Source of the DNA: Buchnera aphidicola (Cavariella theobaldi)
GTDB lineage: Bacteria; Pseudomonadota; Gammaproteobacteria; Enterobacterales; Enterobacteriaceae
Length of the DNA stretch: 64,000 nt
Assembly (NCBI RefSeq): GCF_964059165.1
Contig: NZ_OZ060413.1
Span: 1-64,000 of the forward strand
Direction: 5' to 3'
The translations under genes and the position numbers were made by a program. Shown here one piece after another: positions 26,781-37,025 of this stretch. The notes under the pieces were generated by a model. The model searched no databases. It was not told the DNA's origin and worked only from the letters and a program-made list of their open reading frames with translations. How positions within the stretch are numbered: position 1 is the stretch's first letter; each line of letters opens with the position of its first letter.

Positions 26781-27686
26781 TTATAAAATATTACGCACTA
26801 ATGTCAAATTGTTATATGCATGTAAACGGATGTAATGAATAAAATTTTGTATTACTAACTCTTTTTTTTCACTATTACGTATTGCAGCATATAACCTTCT
26901 CCAAATTCCATTTCCTATTTTTCTTGTTACCACTAAACCTTGGCGTTCAAAATTGCCTACTGCCCAATGTGGTAGAGCGGTAATTCCCATTTGTGCTGAT
27001 ACCATTTGAATTAATAATAAAGTATTATTAACATTCTTAAATATAGGTATAATTCCAGCTGGTTGTAAAAAATATTTCCATATATCTAATCTATATCTTT
27101 GAACTGGATATGTCATAAGTATTTCAGAAGCTAAATCTTTGGGCATGATATTCTCTTCTTTTTTTACTAATGGATGATTCGGGGATAAAATTAATCGCAC
27201 TTCAAAATCAAACATAGGAGCGTAAAATAAGTTACTACGCGGTAGTACTTCAGAGGTTAAAACAACATCTAAATTACCTTGTTGTAATGCTAGTTGGGGG
27301 CTAAATATCATATCTGAATAAAAATCTATTTCTACCTGAGGCCAACTTTTTTGAAAAATTGTTAATGCCGGCATGAGCCATTGAATACAGCTATGACACT
27401 CAATAGCTAGGCGTAGTAACATATGATGTGAATTAGTACAATTATGTATAGCTTTTTGTATTTTTGGTAATATTTCTTGAGATAACTGTAGTAAAATTTT
27501 GCCTTGAGTAGTAAATTTTATAGGATTGCTTTTTCTGATAAATAACTTAAATCCTAATTTTTTTTCTAATTGATTACACTGATGTGATATTGCCGATTGT
27601 GTTTGATGCAATTGAATAGCAGCAGCACTTACAGAGCCGCTATTTTTTAATTCTTGTATTGTACGAAGATGTTTTATTTCAATCAT
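26781..27686 (-). CDS. metR: LysR-family activator of methionine genes MetR
   Basis: In E. coli MetR activates metE and other methionine genes with homocysteine as co-inducer. The 301-residue product (E. coli 317) is intact: the N-terminal helix-turn-helix [17 protein letters not shown] (residues about 19-35), then the effector domain with [14 protein letters not shown] and [18 protein letters not shown]. It is divergent from metE as in E. coli. The ribosome binding site AAGGA lies in the shared spacer. Only the C-terminal tail is shorter. Confidence 0.96.
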   Translation of the reverse strand: MIEIKHLRTIQELKNSGSVSAAAIQLHQTQSAISHQCNQLEKKLGFKLFIRKSNPIKFTTQGKILLQLSQEILPKIQKAIHNCTNSHHMLLRLAIECHSCIQWLMPALTIFQKSWPQVEIDFYSDMIFSPQLALQQGNLDVVLTSEVLPRSNLFYAPMFDFEVRLILSPNHPLVKKEENIMPKDLASEILMTYPVQRYRLDIWKYFLQPAGIIPIFKNVNNTLLLIQMVSAQMGITALPHWAVGNFERQGLVVTRKIGNGIWRRLYAAIRNSEKKELVIQNFIHYIRLHAYNNLTLVRNIL

Positions 27687-27711
27687 GATATTCCTTCATA
27701 TTAATTATGAA
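27686..27711. promoter_or_regulatory. Possible MetR operator in the metR/metE spacer
   Basis: TGATATTCCTTCA (27686-27698) matches seven of eight fixed bases of the MetR site TGAA-N5-TTCA, but partly coincides with the metR start and ribosome binding site. Overlapping it, TTCATA (27695-27700) and TATGAA (27706-27711) form an exact dyad of the LysR T-N11-A type. A consensus TATAAT at 27761-27766 could be the metE -10 element. Confidence 0.4.
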
Positions 27712-27832
27712 CTATTTACGCTTGTAATTTTTTTTTTATATGAGAATTATAGAGTATCTATATAATACAAATCAATGATAAATTTTTTATAAATAATATT
27801 TTATAAAATGATAAGATCATAGGATAAATATC

Positions 27833-30097
27833 ATGGTTGTTTTATCTCATATACTTGGTTTTCCTCGGATAGGTACCAATCGTCAATTAAAAAAAGCTCA
27901 AGAAGATTATTGGAATCACAAAATTGATAAGAAAGAATTATTAAGTATTGGATCACAATTAAGACAAGATCATTGGCGGAAACAAAAAGAATCTGGATTA
28001 TATTATATATCTGTTGGAGATTTTTCTTGGTATGATCATGTATTAAATACTAGTATGATGCTAGGTAATATTCCAGAAAGACATAGAATAGATAATCATA
28101 TTAATTTAGACACTTTATTCAGTATGGCTAGAGGTTCATCACCAAATATTTCAGCTTGCGAAATGACAAAATGGTTTAATACTAATTACCATTACATTGT
28201 ACCTGAATTTAGTCGAGATTTAGATTTAAAATTTTCTTGGAAACAAATTTTAGAGGAAGTTGATGAAGCATTATTATTGGGTTACAAAGTGAAACCAATA
28301 TTGTTAGGACCGATAACATATTTATGGTTAGGAAAGATAAAAGGAAAAACGTTTGACTGTATGGAATTATTAGATAATATTATTCCAATTTATCAACAGG
28401 TATTAAAGGAATTATCTATTCGCGGAATAGATTTTGTGCAAATAGATGAACCTGCTTTAGCGTGTGATTTAACAGAAAAATGGAGGCATGCTTATACTTA
28501 TTCATATTCTAGATTATATGGTATTACTAATTTATTATTAGCTACATATTTTGAAAGTGTTGAACATAATCTTGAGATTATTACTCGCTTACCAATACAA
28601 GGAATTCATATTGATCTTATTCATGGACAATATGATTTAGTAAGTTTCAATACTCAATTACCAAAAGAATGGATTTTATCTTTGGGTGTTGTAAATGGTC
28701 GCAATGTTTGGCGCACTGATCTTATAAAATGGTTTACAGAAATTATAAATATTATAAAAAATCGTCAAAAATTGATAATTTCTTCATCTTGCTCATTATT
28801 ACATGTGCCGATAGATGTGACAATAGAAAAAAATTTAGATAATGAAGTAAAAAATTGGTTTTCATTTGCCATTCAGAAATGTGAAGAAGTGTCGTTATTA
28901 TGTAAAGCATTAAATGAAAATACAACTACTATTCTTAAAAATTGGATTTTACCAATTTATGAGAGACGTTTTTCATCAAGAGTGCATAAAAAAGATATAC
29001 AGAAAAGAGTATCTAATATTTCTCCAGACTCTTATCAGCGCTTAAATTCTTATGATATTAGATTACTAGAACAAGAAAAAGCATTTAAATTACCCATTTT
29101 ACCTACTACTACTATTGGTTCTTTTCCGCAAACTAGAGATATCAGGCAGCTACGACACGATTTTAAATCACAATTGATTAGTGAGAAAGAATATAATATT
29201 GGTATTAAAAAAAATATTCAAAAAGTTATTTCTTTACAAGAAGATTTGGATATAGACGTATTAGTACATGGAGAATCTGAAAGAAATGATATGGTAGAAT
29301 ATTTTGGCGAGCACTTAGATGGTTTTGTTTTTACTGATTACGGCTGGGTGCAAAGTTACGGATCACGATGTGTAAAACCACCAATTATTGTTAGTGATAT
29401 TAGTCGTGAAAAACCTATAACAGTAGAATGGTCTAAATATGCTCAGTCTTTGACAAAAAAACCAGTTAAGGGCATGTTAACTGGTCCTGTTACAATTTTG
29501 TTCTGGTCTTTTCCTAGAGAAGATATATCATTAGAAGTTATTGCTCAGCAAATAGCATTAGTATTACGTGATGAAGTACAAGATTTAGAAAAAGCAGAAA
29601 TAAATATTATTCAAATTGATGAACCAGCATTGCGTGAAGGTTTACCATTACGTAAAAAATTGTGGAGTAAATATTTATCTTGGGCAGTGAATGCTTTTCG
29701 TTTAAGTTCTTCTGGTGTAAAAAATAGCACACAAATTCACACGCATATGTGTTATTGTGAATTTCATGACATAATGAATTCCATTGCTTTATTAGATGCA
29801 GATGTAATTACTATTGAAACTGCTCGTTCTGATATGGAATTATTAGAATCATTTAAAAAATTTCAATATCCTAACGATATCGGGCCTGGAGTGTATGATA
29901 TTCATTCTCCTAATATACCGAGTGAACAAGAAATAAGTCAAAGATTACTTAAAGCTATAAATTATATTCCATTAAAACGTATTTGGGTTAATCCAGATTG
30001 TGGTTTAAAAACAAGAAATTGGAATGAAACAATTATTGCGTTAAAAAATATGGTTTCAGTAACAAAAAATATTAGAAAAAAATATAAAATTAGATAG
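27833..30097 (+). CDS. metE: Cobalamin-independent methionine synthase
   Basis: Transfers the methyl group of 5-methyltetrahydrofolate to homocysteine, the last step of methionine synthesis. The 754 residues (E. coli 753) cover both barrel domains. The C-terminal zinc and homocysteine site is intact: HTHMCYCEF carries His and Cys ligands, and NPDCGLKTR the last Cys. The methyl donor is made by MetF (45975-46853). No B12 is needed, which suits an endosymbiont. Likely activated by MetR, its divergent neighbour. Confidence 0.98.
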   Translation: MVVLSHILGFPRIGTNRQLKKAQEDYWNHKIDKKELLSIGSQLRQDHWRKQKESGLYYISVGDFSWYDHVLNTSMMLGNIPERHRIDNHINLDTLFSMARGSSPNISACEMTKWFNTNYHYIVPEFSRDLDLKFSWKQILEEVDEALLLGYKVKPILLGPITYLWLGKIKGKTFDCMELLDNIIPIYQQVLKELSIRGIDFVQIDEPALACDLTEKWRHAYTYSYSRLYGITNLLLATYFESVEHNLEIITRLPIQGIHIDLIHGQYDLVSFNTQLPKEWILSLGVVNGRNVWRTDLIKWFTEIINIIKNRQKLIISSSCSLLHVPIDVTIEKNLDNEVKNWFSFAIQKCEEVSLLCKALNENTTTILKNWILPIYERRFSSRVHKKDIQKRVSNISPDSYQRLNSYDIRLLEQEKAFKLPILPTTTIGSFPQTRDIRQLRHDFKSQLISEKEYNIGIKKNIQKVISLQEDLDIDVLVHGESERNDMVEYFGEHLDGFVFTDYGWVQSYGSRCVKPPIIVSDISREKPITVEWSKYAQSLTKKPVKGMLTGPVTILFWSFPREDISLEVIAQQIALVLRDEVQDLEKAEINIIQIDEPALREGLPLRKKLWSKYLSWAVNAFRLSSSGVKNSTQIHTHMCYCEFHDIMNSIALLDADVITIETARSDMELLESFKKFQYPNDIGPGVYDIHSPNIPSEQEISQRLLKAINYIPLKRIWVNPDCGLKTRNWNETIIALKNMVSVTKNIRKKYKIR

Positions 30098-30143
30098 AAA
30101 ATGCATTTTTATTTTTTCTGATATACAAAAATATCATACATTT

Positions 30144-30191
30144 AATCATCTTTTAGATTAGGTTTTTTATAGAATGATCTAAATGATGATT
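30144..30191. terminator. Hairpin between converging metE and purH
   Basis: AATCATC (30144-30150) pairs with GATGATT (30185-30191) and TTTAGAT (30152-30158) with ATCTAAA (30177-30183), separated by a single T-T mismatch and an 18-base loop. There is no T run directly after it, so it may end or protect both transcripts. Confidence 0.45.
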
Positions 30192-30228
30192 TAATAAAAT
30201 TTTATATTAATTATAAAAATATAGTATT

Positions 30229-31797
30229 TTAATGTTTGAAATGACGAGTATGTGTAAAAATCATAGAAATATTTTTTTCGTTAGCTGCCTCTATAACTTC
30301 TGGATCTCGAATTGAACCACCAGGCTGTACAATACAATTGATACCCATTAAAGAAGCGCAATCTACTCCATCTCTAAAAGGAAAAAAAGCATCAGATGAC
30401 ATTGTCGCACCGATAATATTTTTTTTTTCTTTTTTTGCTTTCATATTAGCTATATTAATAGCGTCGATACGACTTGTTTGTCCTGCTCCAATACTAATAG
30501 TAACATTATTTCTTCCATACACAATAGCATTAGATTTTACAAATTTAGCAACTTTCCAGCAAAATAATGCATCTTGTATCTCATTTTTTGTTGGATGACG
30601 TACTGTTTTAACGGTCCATTTATCATATTCTATACTATTATTATCATATTCTTGTACTAATAATCCGTTTCGTATTCTTTTTAGATCTAATCCTGTTGTT
30701 TTTTTATTTTTTTTTCCTGAAATAAGTACTCGTATATTTTTTTTTGTTTTTAATATTTTTAAAGCAGTATTATCAATATCAGTAGCAATAATAACTTCAA
30801 CAAATTGATTATTTATAATTGTTTCTAAAGTAGCTACATCCAATATTCTATTGAATGCAATTACCCCTCCAAATGCTGAAATAGTATCTGCATGATAAGC
30901 GGACAAGTATGCTTCATATACTGAATTTTTCATAGATACACTAGAAGGATTACCATGTTTGACAATAACACATGCTGGATCATTAAATTCTTGCACGCAT
31001 TCTAGAGCTATATCAGCATCAGATATATTATTATAGGATAATTCTTTTCCTTGAATCTGATATGACGAGCTGATTGTTCCATCTAAATAGGTATTCTTTT
31101 CTATATAATATGATGCTTTTTGATGTGGGTTTTCTCCATATCTTAAATTTTGTTTTTTGATAAATTGTAAATTTAATATTTTTGGAAAAGCATTGTTATT
31201 TTTTAATGTAATATTTTCAGAAAAATATTGTTCAATTTTTTTTTCATATGATAGTGTATATTGAAAGGCTTTATGTGCTAAGTAAAATCTTTTTTCTAAA
31301 GTTATATTGTTTGTACTAATATCATTTATAATAGATTGAAAATCAGATAAATCGGTTATTATTATAACATCTTTGTAATTTTTAGCGGCTGCTCTGACAA
31401 GAGTAGGTCCACCAATATCAATATGGTTTAAAAAATCACTGATTTTTATTGATGTTTTTGTATTTTTTTTTACAATAGGGTAAAAATTCACTATTACTAT
31501 ATCGATAGGTAATATATTATATTTATGCATAATTTTTTTATCTATATTTCTTCTCCCCAAAATACCAGCCATAATTTTAGGATGCAAGGTTTTCACGCGA
31601 CCATCCATGATTTCTGGAAATTCTGTGTAATCTGAAATTTTAGTCACGGGTATATTATTTTCTTTTAAAGTTTTTTCTGTTCCACCAGTAGAAAATAAAT
31701 TGATTTTATTATCGATTAACAATTGAGCTACATTTATAATGTTAGTTTTATTCGATACACTAATTAAAGCATTTTTGATAATATTATTTAATGACAT
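30229..31797 (-). CDS. purH: Bifunctional AICAR transformylase / IMP cyclohydrolase
   Basis: Catalyses the last two steps to IMP: formylation of AICAR and ring closure. The 522 residues (E. coli 529) comprise the N-terminal cyclohydrolase domain (ALISVSNKTNI, STGGTEKTL, DGRVKTLHPKI) and the C-terminal transformylase (LRYGENPHQKA, VKHGNPSSV, GAGQTSRIDA, DAFFPFRDG). In E. coli it is followed by purD in an operon; here no purD is present. Alone it can recycle the AICAR released by histidine synthesis. Confidence 0.97.
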   Translation of the reverse strand: MSLNNIIKNALISVSNKTNIINVAQLLIDNKINLFSTGGTEKTLKENNIPVTKISDYTEFPEIMDGRVKTLHPKIMAGILGRRNIDKKIMHKYNILPIDIVIVNFYPIVKKNTKTSIKISDFLNHIDIGGPTLVRAAAKNYKDVIIITDLSDFQSIINDISTNNITLEKRFYLAHKAFQYTLSYEKKIEQYFSENITLKNNNAFPKILNLQFIKKQNLRYGENPHQKASYYIEKNTYLDGTISSSYQIQGKELSYNNISDADIALECVQEFNDPACVIVKHGNPSSVSMKNSVYEAYLSAYHADTISAFGGVIAFNRILDVATLETIINNQFVEVIIATDIDNTALKILKTKKNIRVLISGKKNKKTTGLDLKRIRNGLLVQEYDNNSIEYDKWTVKTVRHPTKNEIQDALFCWKVAKFVKSNAIVYGRNNVTISIGAGQTSRIDAINIANMKAKKEKKNIIGATMSSDAFFPFRDGVDCASLMGINCIVQPGGSIRDPEVIEAANEKNISMIFTHTRHFKH

Positions 31798-31936
31798 AAG
31801 ATATATTCTTTATTTGATTAGCAGAATAGTATTTTTTTTATAAAAATACATATATAATATTTTATCTGTTTAACATTTTATGTATAAATTTTTTTCAGGG
31901 GTTTTTATACCCCCTCGCAAAATTATTTTTTTTATA

Positions 31937-32209
31937 TTATTTAACAACATTTTTTAATGCTTTCCCCGATACAAAACTTGGTACTTTTGTAGCAGGTATA
32001 CAAATTTCTTCACCTGTTTGAGGATTTCTTCCGGTACGTGATGCGCGTAGATTGACTTTAAATGTACCAAATCCAACAATTTGTACCGATTCTCCTTTTT
32101 TTAAAGATTCAGCAATAGCAGACAAAGTCATCTCTAATGTAGATTTAATTTGCATTCTAGATAAGTTAGATTTTTCAGCGATTATTTTGATTAATTGGGT
32201 TTTATTCAT
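31937..32209 (-). CDS. hupA: Nucleoid protein HU
   Basis: Small dimeric DNA-bending protein. I start at the ATG complementing 32207-32209, giving the 90-residue product [14 protein letters not shown], identical in length to E. coli HU-alpha, with GAGAAG upstream. The family signature [20 protein letters not shown] is complete, including the Arg-rich DNA-binding arm. It is closer to HU-alpha than to HU-beta or IHF. In E. coli hupA lies near the rpoBC and purHD genes, so the neighbourhood is old. Confidence 0.95.
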   Translation of the reverse strand: MNKTQLIKIIAEKSNLSRMQIKSTLEMTLSAIAESLKKGESVQIVGFGTFKVNLRASRTGRNPQTGEEICIPATKVPSFVSGKALKNVVK

Positions 32210-32249
32210 TATCTTCTCTTTTATCACTAATATTAATAATTTTTAAGAT

Positions 32250-32277
32250 TTTCATTGGTTTATTTGTGCCAATGAAA
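32250..32277 (-). promoter_or_regulatory. Hairpin in the hupA leader region
   Basis: TTTCATTGG (32250-32258) and CCAATGAAA (32269-32277) form a perfect 9-bp stem with a 10-base loop, about 40 bases upstream of the hupA start. No T run follows on the minus strand, so it is more likely a leader or operator structure than a terminator. Confidence 0.4.
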
Positions 32278-32616
32278 GAGTGTGAATATTTAAATAAAAC
32301 AATAATAAAACATGCATGATAGTGCATATTAAATATGTTTAATACAATTTTAATTTTTAAATTCAATTACATTTTTTTAAGAGAGAATTAATGTTTTATT
32401 TATTATACATATAAACCTCTTAATTTTTATATAATATAAAAGCGTTTGATATTGTATTAATGATATTTCTTATATAAAATATATTAAATATTGATAATTT
32501 TTATATTTTATATATAAAAATAGCATAATAAATATATGAAAAATATTTTATTTTGATAATGGAATAATATAAAATTTTAATATATTTTTTTAAAAAAAAT
32601 ATATTATATCTTTATT
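32278..32616. other. AT-rich spacer between rpoC and hupA
   Basis: About 340 bases with no coding signal on either strand. It probably contains the hupA promoter, but no pair of hexamers stands out from the A/T background. Confidence 0.5.
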
Positions 32617-32661
32617 AACTAAATAACAAATATAAATTTATATTTGTTATTTAGTTTTTTT
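32617..32661. terminator. 40-base perfect palindrome with T run, 3' of rpoC
   Basis: The arms AACTAAATAACAAATATAAA (32617-32636) and its exact complement (32637-32656) form a 20-bp stem, followed on the plus strand by T residues to 32661. It lies about 50 bases beyond the rpoC stop and probably marks the 3' end of the long rplKAJL-rpoBC transcript. Oddly, the T run is on the plus-strand side; on the minus strand, in rpoC orientation, the stem is followed by UUAAUAAAG. Confidence 0.6.
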
Positions 32662-32707
32662 ATTAGTGGCATCCGTATTTAGAAATATAAAAAACAAGTT
32701 ATAAATA

Positions 32708-35700
32708 TTATTTATCGTTGATAAGAGTAGAATTTAAGAGTTCTGATAAATTAGCAGATGCTTCTTCAGCACTTATAGATGAACTTAATGTATTTGAATG
32801 ATGATCGTTCTGCGCTTGACGTCGATTTAAGCGTTCTTTATGATATGCATATCCTGTTCCTGCTGGAATCAGACGTCCGACAATGACATTTTCTTTTAAT
32901 CCTCGCAATTCATCTCTTTTTCCTGCAACTGCTGATTCTGTTAACACGCGAGTCGTTTCTTGAAAAGAAGCCGCTGAAATAAATGATTCAGTAGCAAGAG
33001 AGGCTTTTGTAATTCCCAATAAATCGCGAGAAAAAGTAGCTATTTTTTTATTTTTATTGCATAAAATACGATTAGACATTTTTATTTTAGAATATTCTAC
33101 TTGTTCTCCATCTAAAAAATCTGATTCACCTGATTTAATTATTGTAGCTTTTCGTAACATTTGTCTAATAATAACTTCTATGTGTTTATCATTTATTTTG
33201 ACACCTTGCAAACGATATACTTCTTGCACTTCATTAACAATATATCTAGTAACCGCTTGTACACCTCTTAACCGTAAAATATCATGTGGTGATTCTGGAC
33301 CATCTGATATTACGTCACCACGCTCTACTCGCTCACCTTCGAAGACATTTAATTGCCTCCATTTTGGAATCATTTCTTCATAAGAATTATTTCCATTGAT
33401 TGGTGTTATAACCAATCGTCTTTTCCCTTTGGTTTCTTTACCAAATGATATAATTCCACTAATTTCAGCTAAAATAGCCAATTCTTTAGGTCGGCGAGCT
33501 TCAAATAAATCAGCGACTCTTGGTAGTCCACCTGTAATATCTTTAGTTCCTCCAGATTCTTGAGGAATCCTTGCTAAAGTATCACCAGAACTTATATGCA
33601 TGCCATCGTCAATCTGGATAATAGCTTTCCCAGGTAAAAAATATTGTGCTGGCATGTCCGTTCCAGAAATGAGGACATCATCTCCGGATTTATCAATAAT
33701 CTTCAGTGCTGGTCTTAAGTCTTTTCCGATAGACATTCTTTCTGCCGTATCTAATATTACTATAGAAGATAATCCTGTTAATTCATCAGCTTGTCTAGTA
33801 ATGCTTTGTCCATCTATCATGTCTATAAATTTAACATAACCATTAACTTCAGTTATAACGGGCATAGTATGTGGATCCCATTTTGCTACAGTTTCTCCTG
33901 CATATGCTTTTTCACCATGCCCTTTCGCCATTATAGCTCCATAAGGTACTTTATAACTTTCTTTTGTTCTTCTAAATTTGTCAATGATTTTTAATTCTAC
34001 ATTACGTGATGTAATTACTATTTTCCCGTTAGAATTAGTAACAAATTTAGCATTTTTAAGGTGTATCACACCTGGATTTTTTATTTGAATACTTGATTCG
34101 GCTGCAGCTCTGGATGCAGCACCTCCAATATGAAACGTACGCATAGTTAACTGTGTTCCCGGTTCACCTATAGATTGTGCTGCAATTACTCCAATAGCTT
34201 CTCCTTTATTTACTAGATTTCCTCGCGCTAAATCACGGCCATAACAATGTGCGCATATGCCAAAATTAGTATCACAATTAACTACAGATCGCACTTTAAT
34301 ATTATCGATAGAGTTTTCTTCGATAAGATCGCATAATTGTTCGTTCAGTAATGTATTTCTTGAAATTAGTATATCCTGGGTGTTTGGTAGGATAATATCC
34401 TCTGCAGTGACACGTCCTAAAACACGTTCATGTAATGGTTCTTTGACATCGTCACCTTCAATTAAGGAAGTCATTACAATGCCTTCATAGGTTTTACAAT
34501 CGTCTTGTGTAATTACTAAATCTTGTGCTACATCCACTAAACGACGTGTAAGATAACCAGAATTAGCAGTTTTTAGCGCAGTATCAGCAAGACCTTTTCG
34601 GGCTCCATGAGTAGAAATAAAATATTGTAATACATTTAATCCTTCTCGAAAATTTGCTGTGATAGGAGTTTCAATAATCGATCCATCTGGTTTAGCCATT
34701 AATCCTCTCATACCAGCTAATTGACGTATTTGTGCAGCAGATCCGCGGGCACCTGAATCTGCCATCATAAAAATACTATTAAAAGAAATTTGTCTTTCTT
34801 TTTCCCCTTTTTTATTTATAACAGATTCTGTAGATAAATTTTTCATCATAGCTTTAGCTACTCTTTCATTGGCAGCTGCCCAAATATCAATAACTTTATT
34901 GTACCTTTCTCCGGCTGTAACTAATCCTGATTGAAATTGCTCTTGTATTTCAGCTACTTCTATCTCTGCTTCAGAAATAATATGTTCTTTTTTATCCGGT
35001 ATAACCATATCATCGATTCCTACTGAAGCACCAGATCTAGCTGCATAAGCAAATCCTGTATACATAATTTGATCAGCTAAATAAACTGTTGGTTTCAAAC
35101 CTAAAATACGGTAACAAGTATTTAGCATTTTAGAAATATCTTTTTTTCCTAAAGTTTTATTTACTATACTAAACGGTAAACCTTTAGGAACAATCGTCCA
35201 TAGAATAGCTCTTCCGATAGAAGTATCAACAATTGTTGTTTTTGAAGTAAAATTATTGTTATCATTTTTTTGATATTCTGTAATTCGTATTTTAACTAAA
35301 GAATGTATCTCCGCAATGCCTAAGCGATAAATTTTTTCTGCTTCATAAGGTCCACTGAGAATCATTCCCTCTCCCTTGCCATTGATTTTCTCACGAGTCA
35401 TATAATATAGTCCTAAGACTACATCTTGAGATGGTACAATAATTGGTTCACCATTAGCGGGAGAGAGAATGTTATTGGTAGACATCATTAATGCTCTGGA
35501 TTCCAATTGAGATTCTATAGTTAATGGGACATGTACAGCCATTTGATCACCATCAAAATCAGCGTTATAAGCTGCACAAACTAAAGGATGAAGCTGAATA
35601 GCTTTACCTTCTATAAGAATAGGTTCAAATGCTTGTATACCCAATCTATGTAGTGTAGGTGCTCTATTTAATAATACTGGATGTTCCCGAATAACTTCAT

Positions 35701-36937
35701 CTAATATATCCCATACAACTGATTCTTCTCTTTCTACCATTTTTTTTGCTGCTTTAATGGTTGTTGCTAAACCTCTCACTTCTAATTTTCCATATATAAA
35801 TGGCTTAAATAGTTCTAATGCCATTTTTTTTGGTAAACCACATTGATGTAATCGTAAATAAGGACCTACAGTTATCACAGATCGTCCTGAATAATCTACT
35901 CTTTTCCCTAATAAATTTTGTCTGAATCTTCCTTGTTTTCCTTTTATCATATCAGCTAATGATTTAAGAGGTCTTTTATTAGATCCAGTGATTGCTCGAC
36001 CCCTTCTTCCGTTATCCAGCAATGCATCTACTGCTTCTTGCAGCATTCTTTTTTCGTTTCTTACAATAATATCTGGAGCTGATAGATCTAATAATCTTTT
36101 AAGTCGATTATTTCTATTTATAACGCGTCGATATAAATCATTTAAATCAGATGTTGCAAATCTTCCGCCATCTAATGGTACTAAAGGTCTTAAATCAGGT
36201 GGTAGAACTGGTAATACAGTAAGTACCATCCATTCTGGTTTATTATGTGATTGTATGAATGCTTCTAATAATTTAATTCTTTTTGTGAGTTTTTTTCGTT
36301 TTGTTTCAGAATTTGTTTCATTTAATTCTATTTTTAATTTATCGCATTCTTTAATTAAATTTATATCTTTTAATAGAATTTGTATAGCTTCTGCTCCCAT
36401 TTTGGCGTCAAATTCATCACCAAATTCTTCTATAGAATCTAAGTATTGTTCTTCTGTTAAAATTTGTCTTTTTTCCAAATTAGTTAATCCAGCTTCCACT
36501 ACGACATAAGACTCAAAATATAGAACTCTTTCAATATCTCTTAATGGCATATCTAATAATAAACCAATACGAGATGGTAATGATTTTAAAAACCAAATAT
36601 GAGCAGTAGGAGAAGATAGTTCGATATGTCCCATTCTTTCTCTTCTTACTTTGCTTTGTGTGACTTCTACGCCGCACTTTTCACAAATCACACCTCTATG
36701 TTTTAATCTTTTATATTTTCCGCATAGACATTCAAAGTCTTTGACTGGACCAAAAATGCGAGCGCAGAATAATCCATCACGCTCAGGTTTGAATGTTCTA
36801 TAATTAATTGTTTCGGGTTTCTTTACTTCACCAAATGACCAAGATCTGATCATATCAGGAGAAGCTAATGAAATTTTAATAGCATCAAAATCTTCAATTT
36901 TAGTTTGAGCTTTTAGAAATTTTAGTAAATCTTTCAC
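32708..36937 (-). CDS. rpoC: DNA-directed RNA polymerase subunit beta'
   Basis: Largest RNA polymerase subunit, holding the catalytic magnesium. The 1409 residues (E. coli 1407) align from end to end. The N-terminal zinc site [20 protein letters not shown], the catalytic [12 protein letters not shown], the bridge-helix region and the C-terminal [21 protein letters not shown] are all intact. The extreme C terminus after [11 protein letters not shown] is diverged. The 88-base gap to rpoB and shared strand indicate the usual rplKAJL-rpoBC operon. Confidence 0.99.
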   Translation of the reverse strand: MKDLLKFLKAQTKIEDFDAIKISLASPDMIRSWSFGEVKKPETINYRTFKPERDGLFCARIFGPVKDFECLCGKYKRLKHRGVICEKCGVEVTQSKVRRERMGHIELSSPTAHIWFLKSLPSRIGLLLDMPLRDIERVLYFESYVVVEAGLTNLEKRQILTEEQYLDSIEEFGDEFDAKMGAEAIQILLKDINLIKECDKLKIELNETNSETKRKKLTKRIKLLEAFIQSHNKPEWMVLTVLPVLPPDLRPLVPLDGGRFATSDLNDLYRRVINRNNRLKRLLDLSAPDIIVRNEKRMLQEAVDALLDNGRRGRAITGSNKRPLKSLADMIKGKQGRFRQNLLGKRVDYSGRSVITVGPYLRLHQCGLPKKMALELFKPFIYGKLEVRGLATTIKAAKKMVEREESVVWDILDEVIREHPVLLNRAPTLHRLGIQAFEPILIEGKAIQLHPLVCAAYNADFDGDQMAVHVPLTIESQLESRALMMSTNNILSPANGEPIIVPSQDVVLGLYYMTREKINGKGEGMILSGPYEAEKIYRLGIAEIHSLVKIRITEYQKNDNNNFTSKTTIVDTSIGRAILWTIVPKGLPFSIVNKTLGKKDISKMLNTCYRILGLKPTVYLADQIMYTGFAYAARSGASVGIDDMVIPDKKEHIISEAEIEVAEIQEQFQSGLVTAGERYNKVIDIWAAANERVAKAMMKNLSTESVINKKGEKERQISFNSIFMMADSGARGSAAQIRQLAGMRGLMAKPDGSIIETPITANFREGLNVLQYFISTHGARKGLADTALKTANSGYLTRRLVDVAQDLVITQDDCKTYEGIVMTSLIEGDDVKEPLHERVLGRVTAEDIILPNTQDILISRNTLLNEQLCDLIEENSIDNIKVRSVVNCDTNFGICAHCYGRDLARGNLVNKGEAIGVIAAQSIGEPGTQLTMRTFHIGGAASRAAAESSIQIKNPGVIHLKNAKFVTNSNGKIVITSRNVELKIIDKFRRTKESYKVPYGAIMAKGHGEKAYAGETVAKWDPHTMPVITEVNGYVKFIDMIDGQSITRQADELTGLSSIVILDTAERMSIGKDLRPALKIIDKSGDDVLISGTDMPAQYFLPGKAIIQIDDGMHISSGDTLARIPQESGGTKDITGGLPRVADLFEARRPKELAILAEISGIISFGKETKGKRRLVITPINGNNSYEEMIPKWRQLNVFEGERVERGDVISDGPESPHDILRLRGVQAVTRYIVNEVQEVYRLQGVKINDKHIEVIIRQMLRKATIIKSGESDFLDGEQVEYSKIKMSNRILCNKNKKIATFSRDLLGITKASLATESFISAASFQETTRVLTESAVAGKRDELRGLKENVIVGRLIPAGTGYAYHKERLNRRQAQNDHHSNTLSSSISAEEASANLSELLNSTLINDK

Positions 36938-37025
36938 AAAAAAGCTCCCATCGGAGTGAAACGTGTTAAGATGATTGATATATATATGTGTAATGTAGAT
37001 GAATTATTGCTATTTAATATTTTTG

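Noticed and set aside
32250-32277. Hairpin before hupA considered as a terminator of rpoC
   Set aside because: No T run follows, it lies more than 400 bases from rpoC, and the palindrome at 32617-32656 is a better 3'-end candidate.
33057-36509. Several plus-strand frames of 67-173 codons opposite rpoC
   Set aside because: All are antisense shadows of the conserved rpoC frame and have no ribosome binding sites or family motifs.
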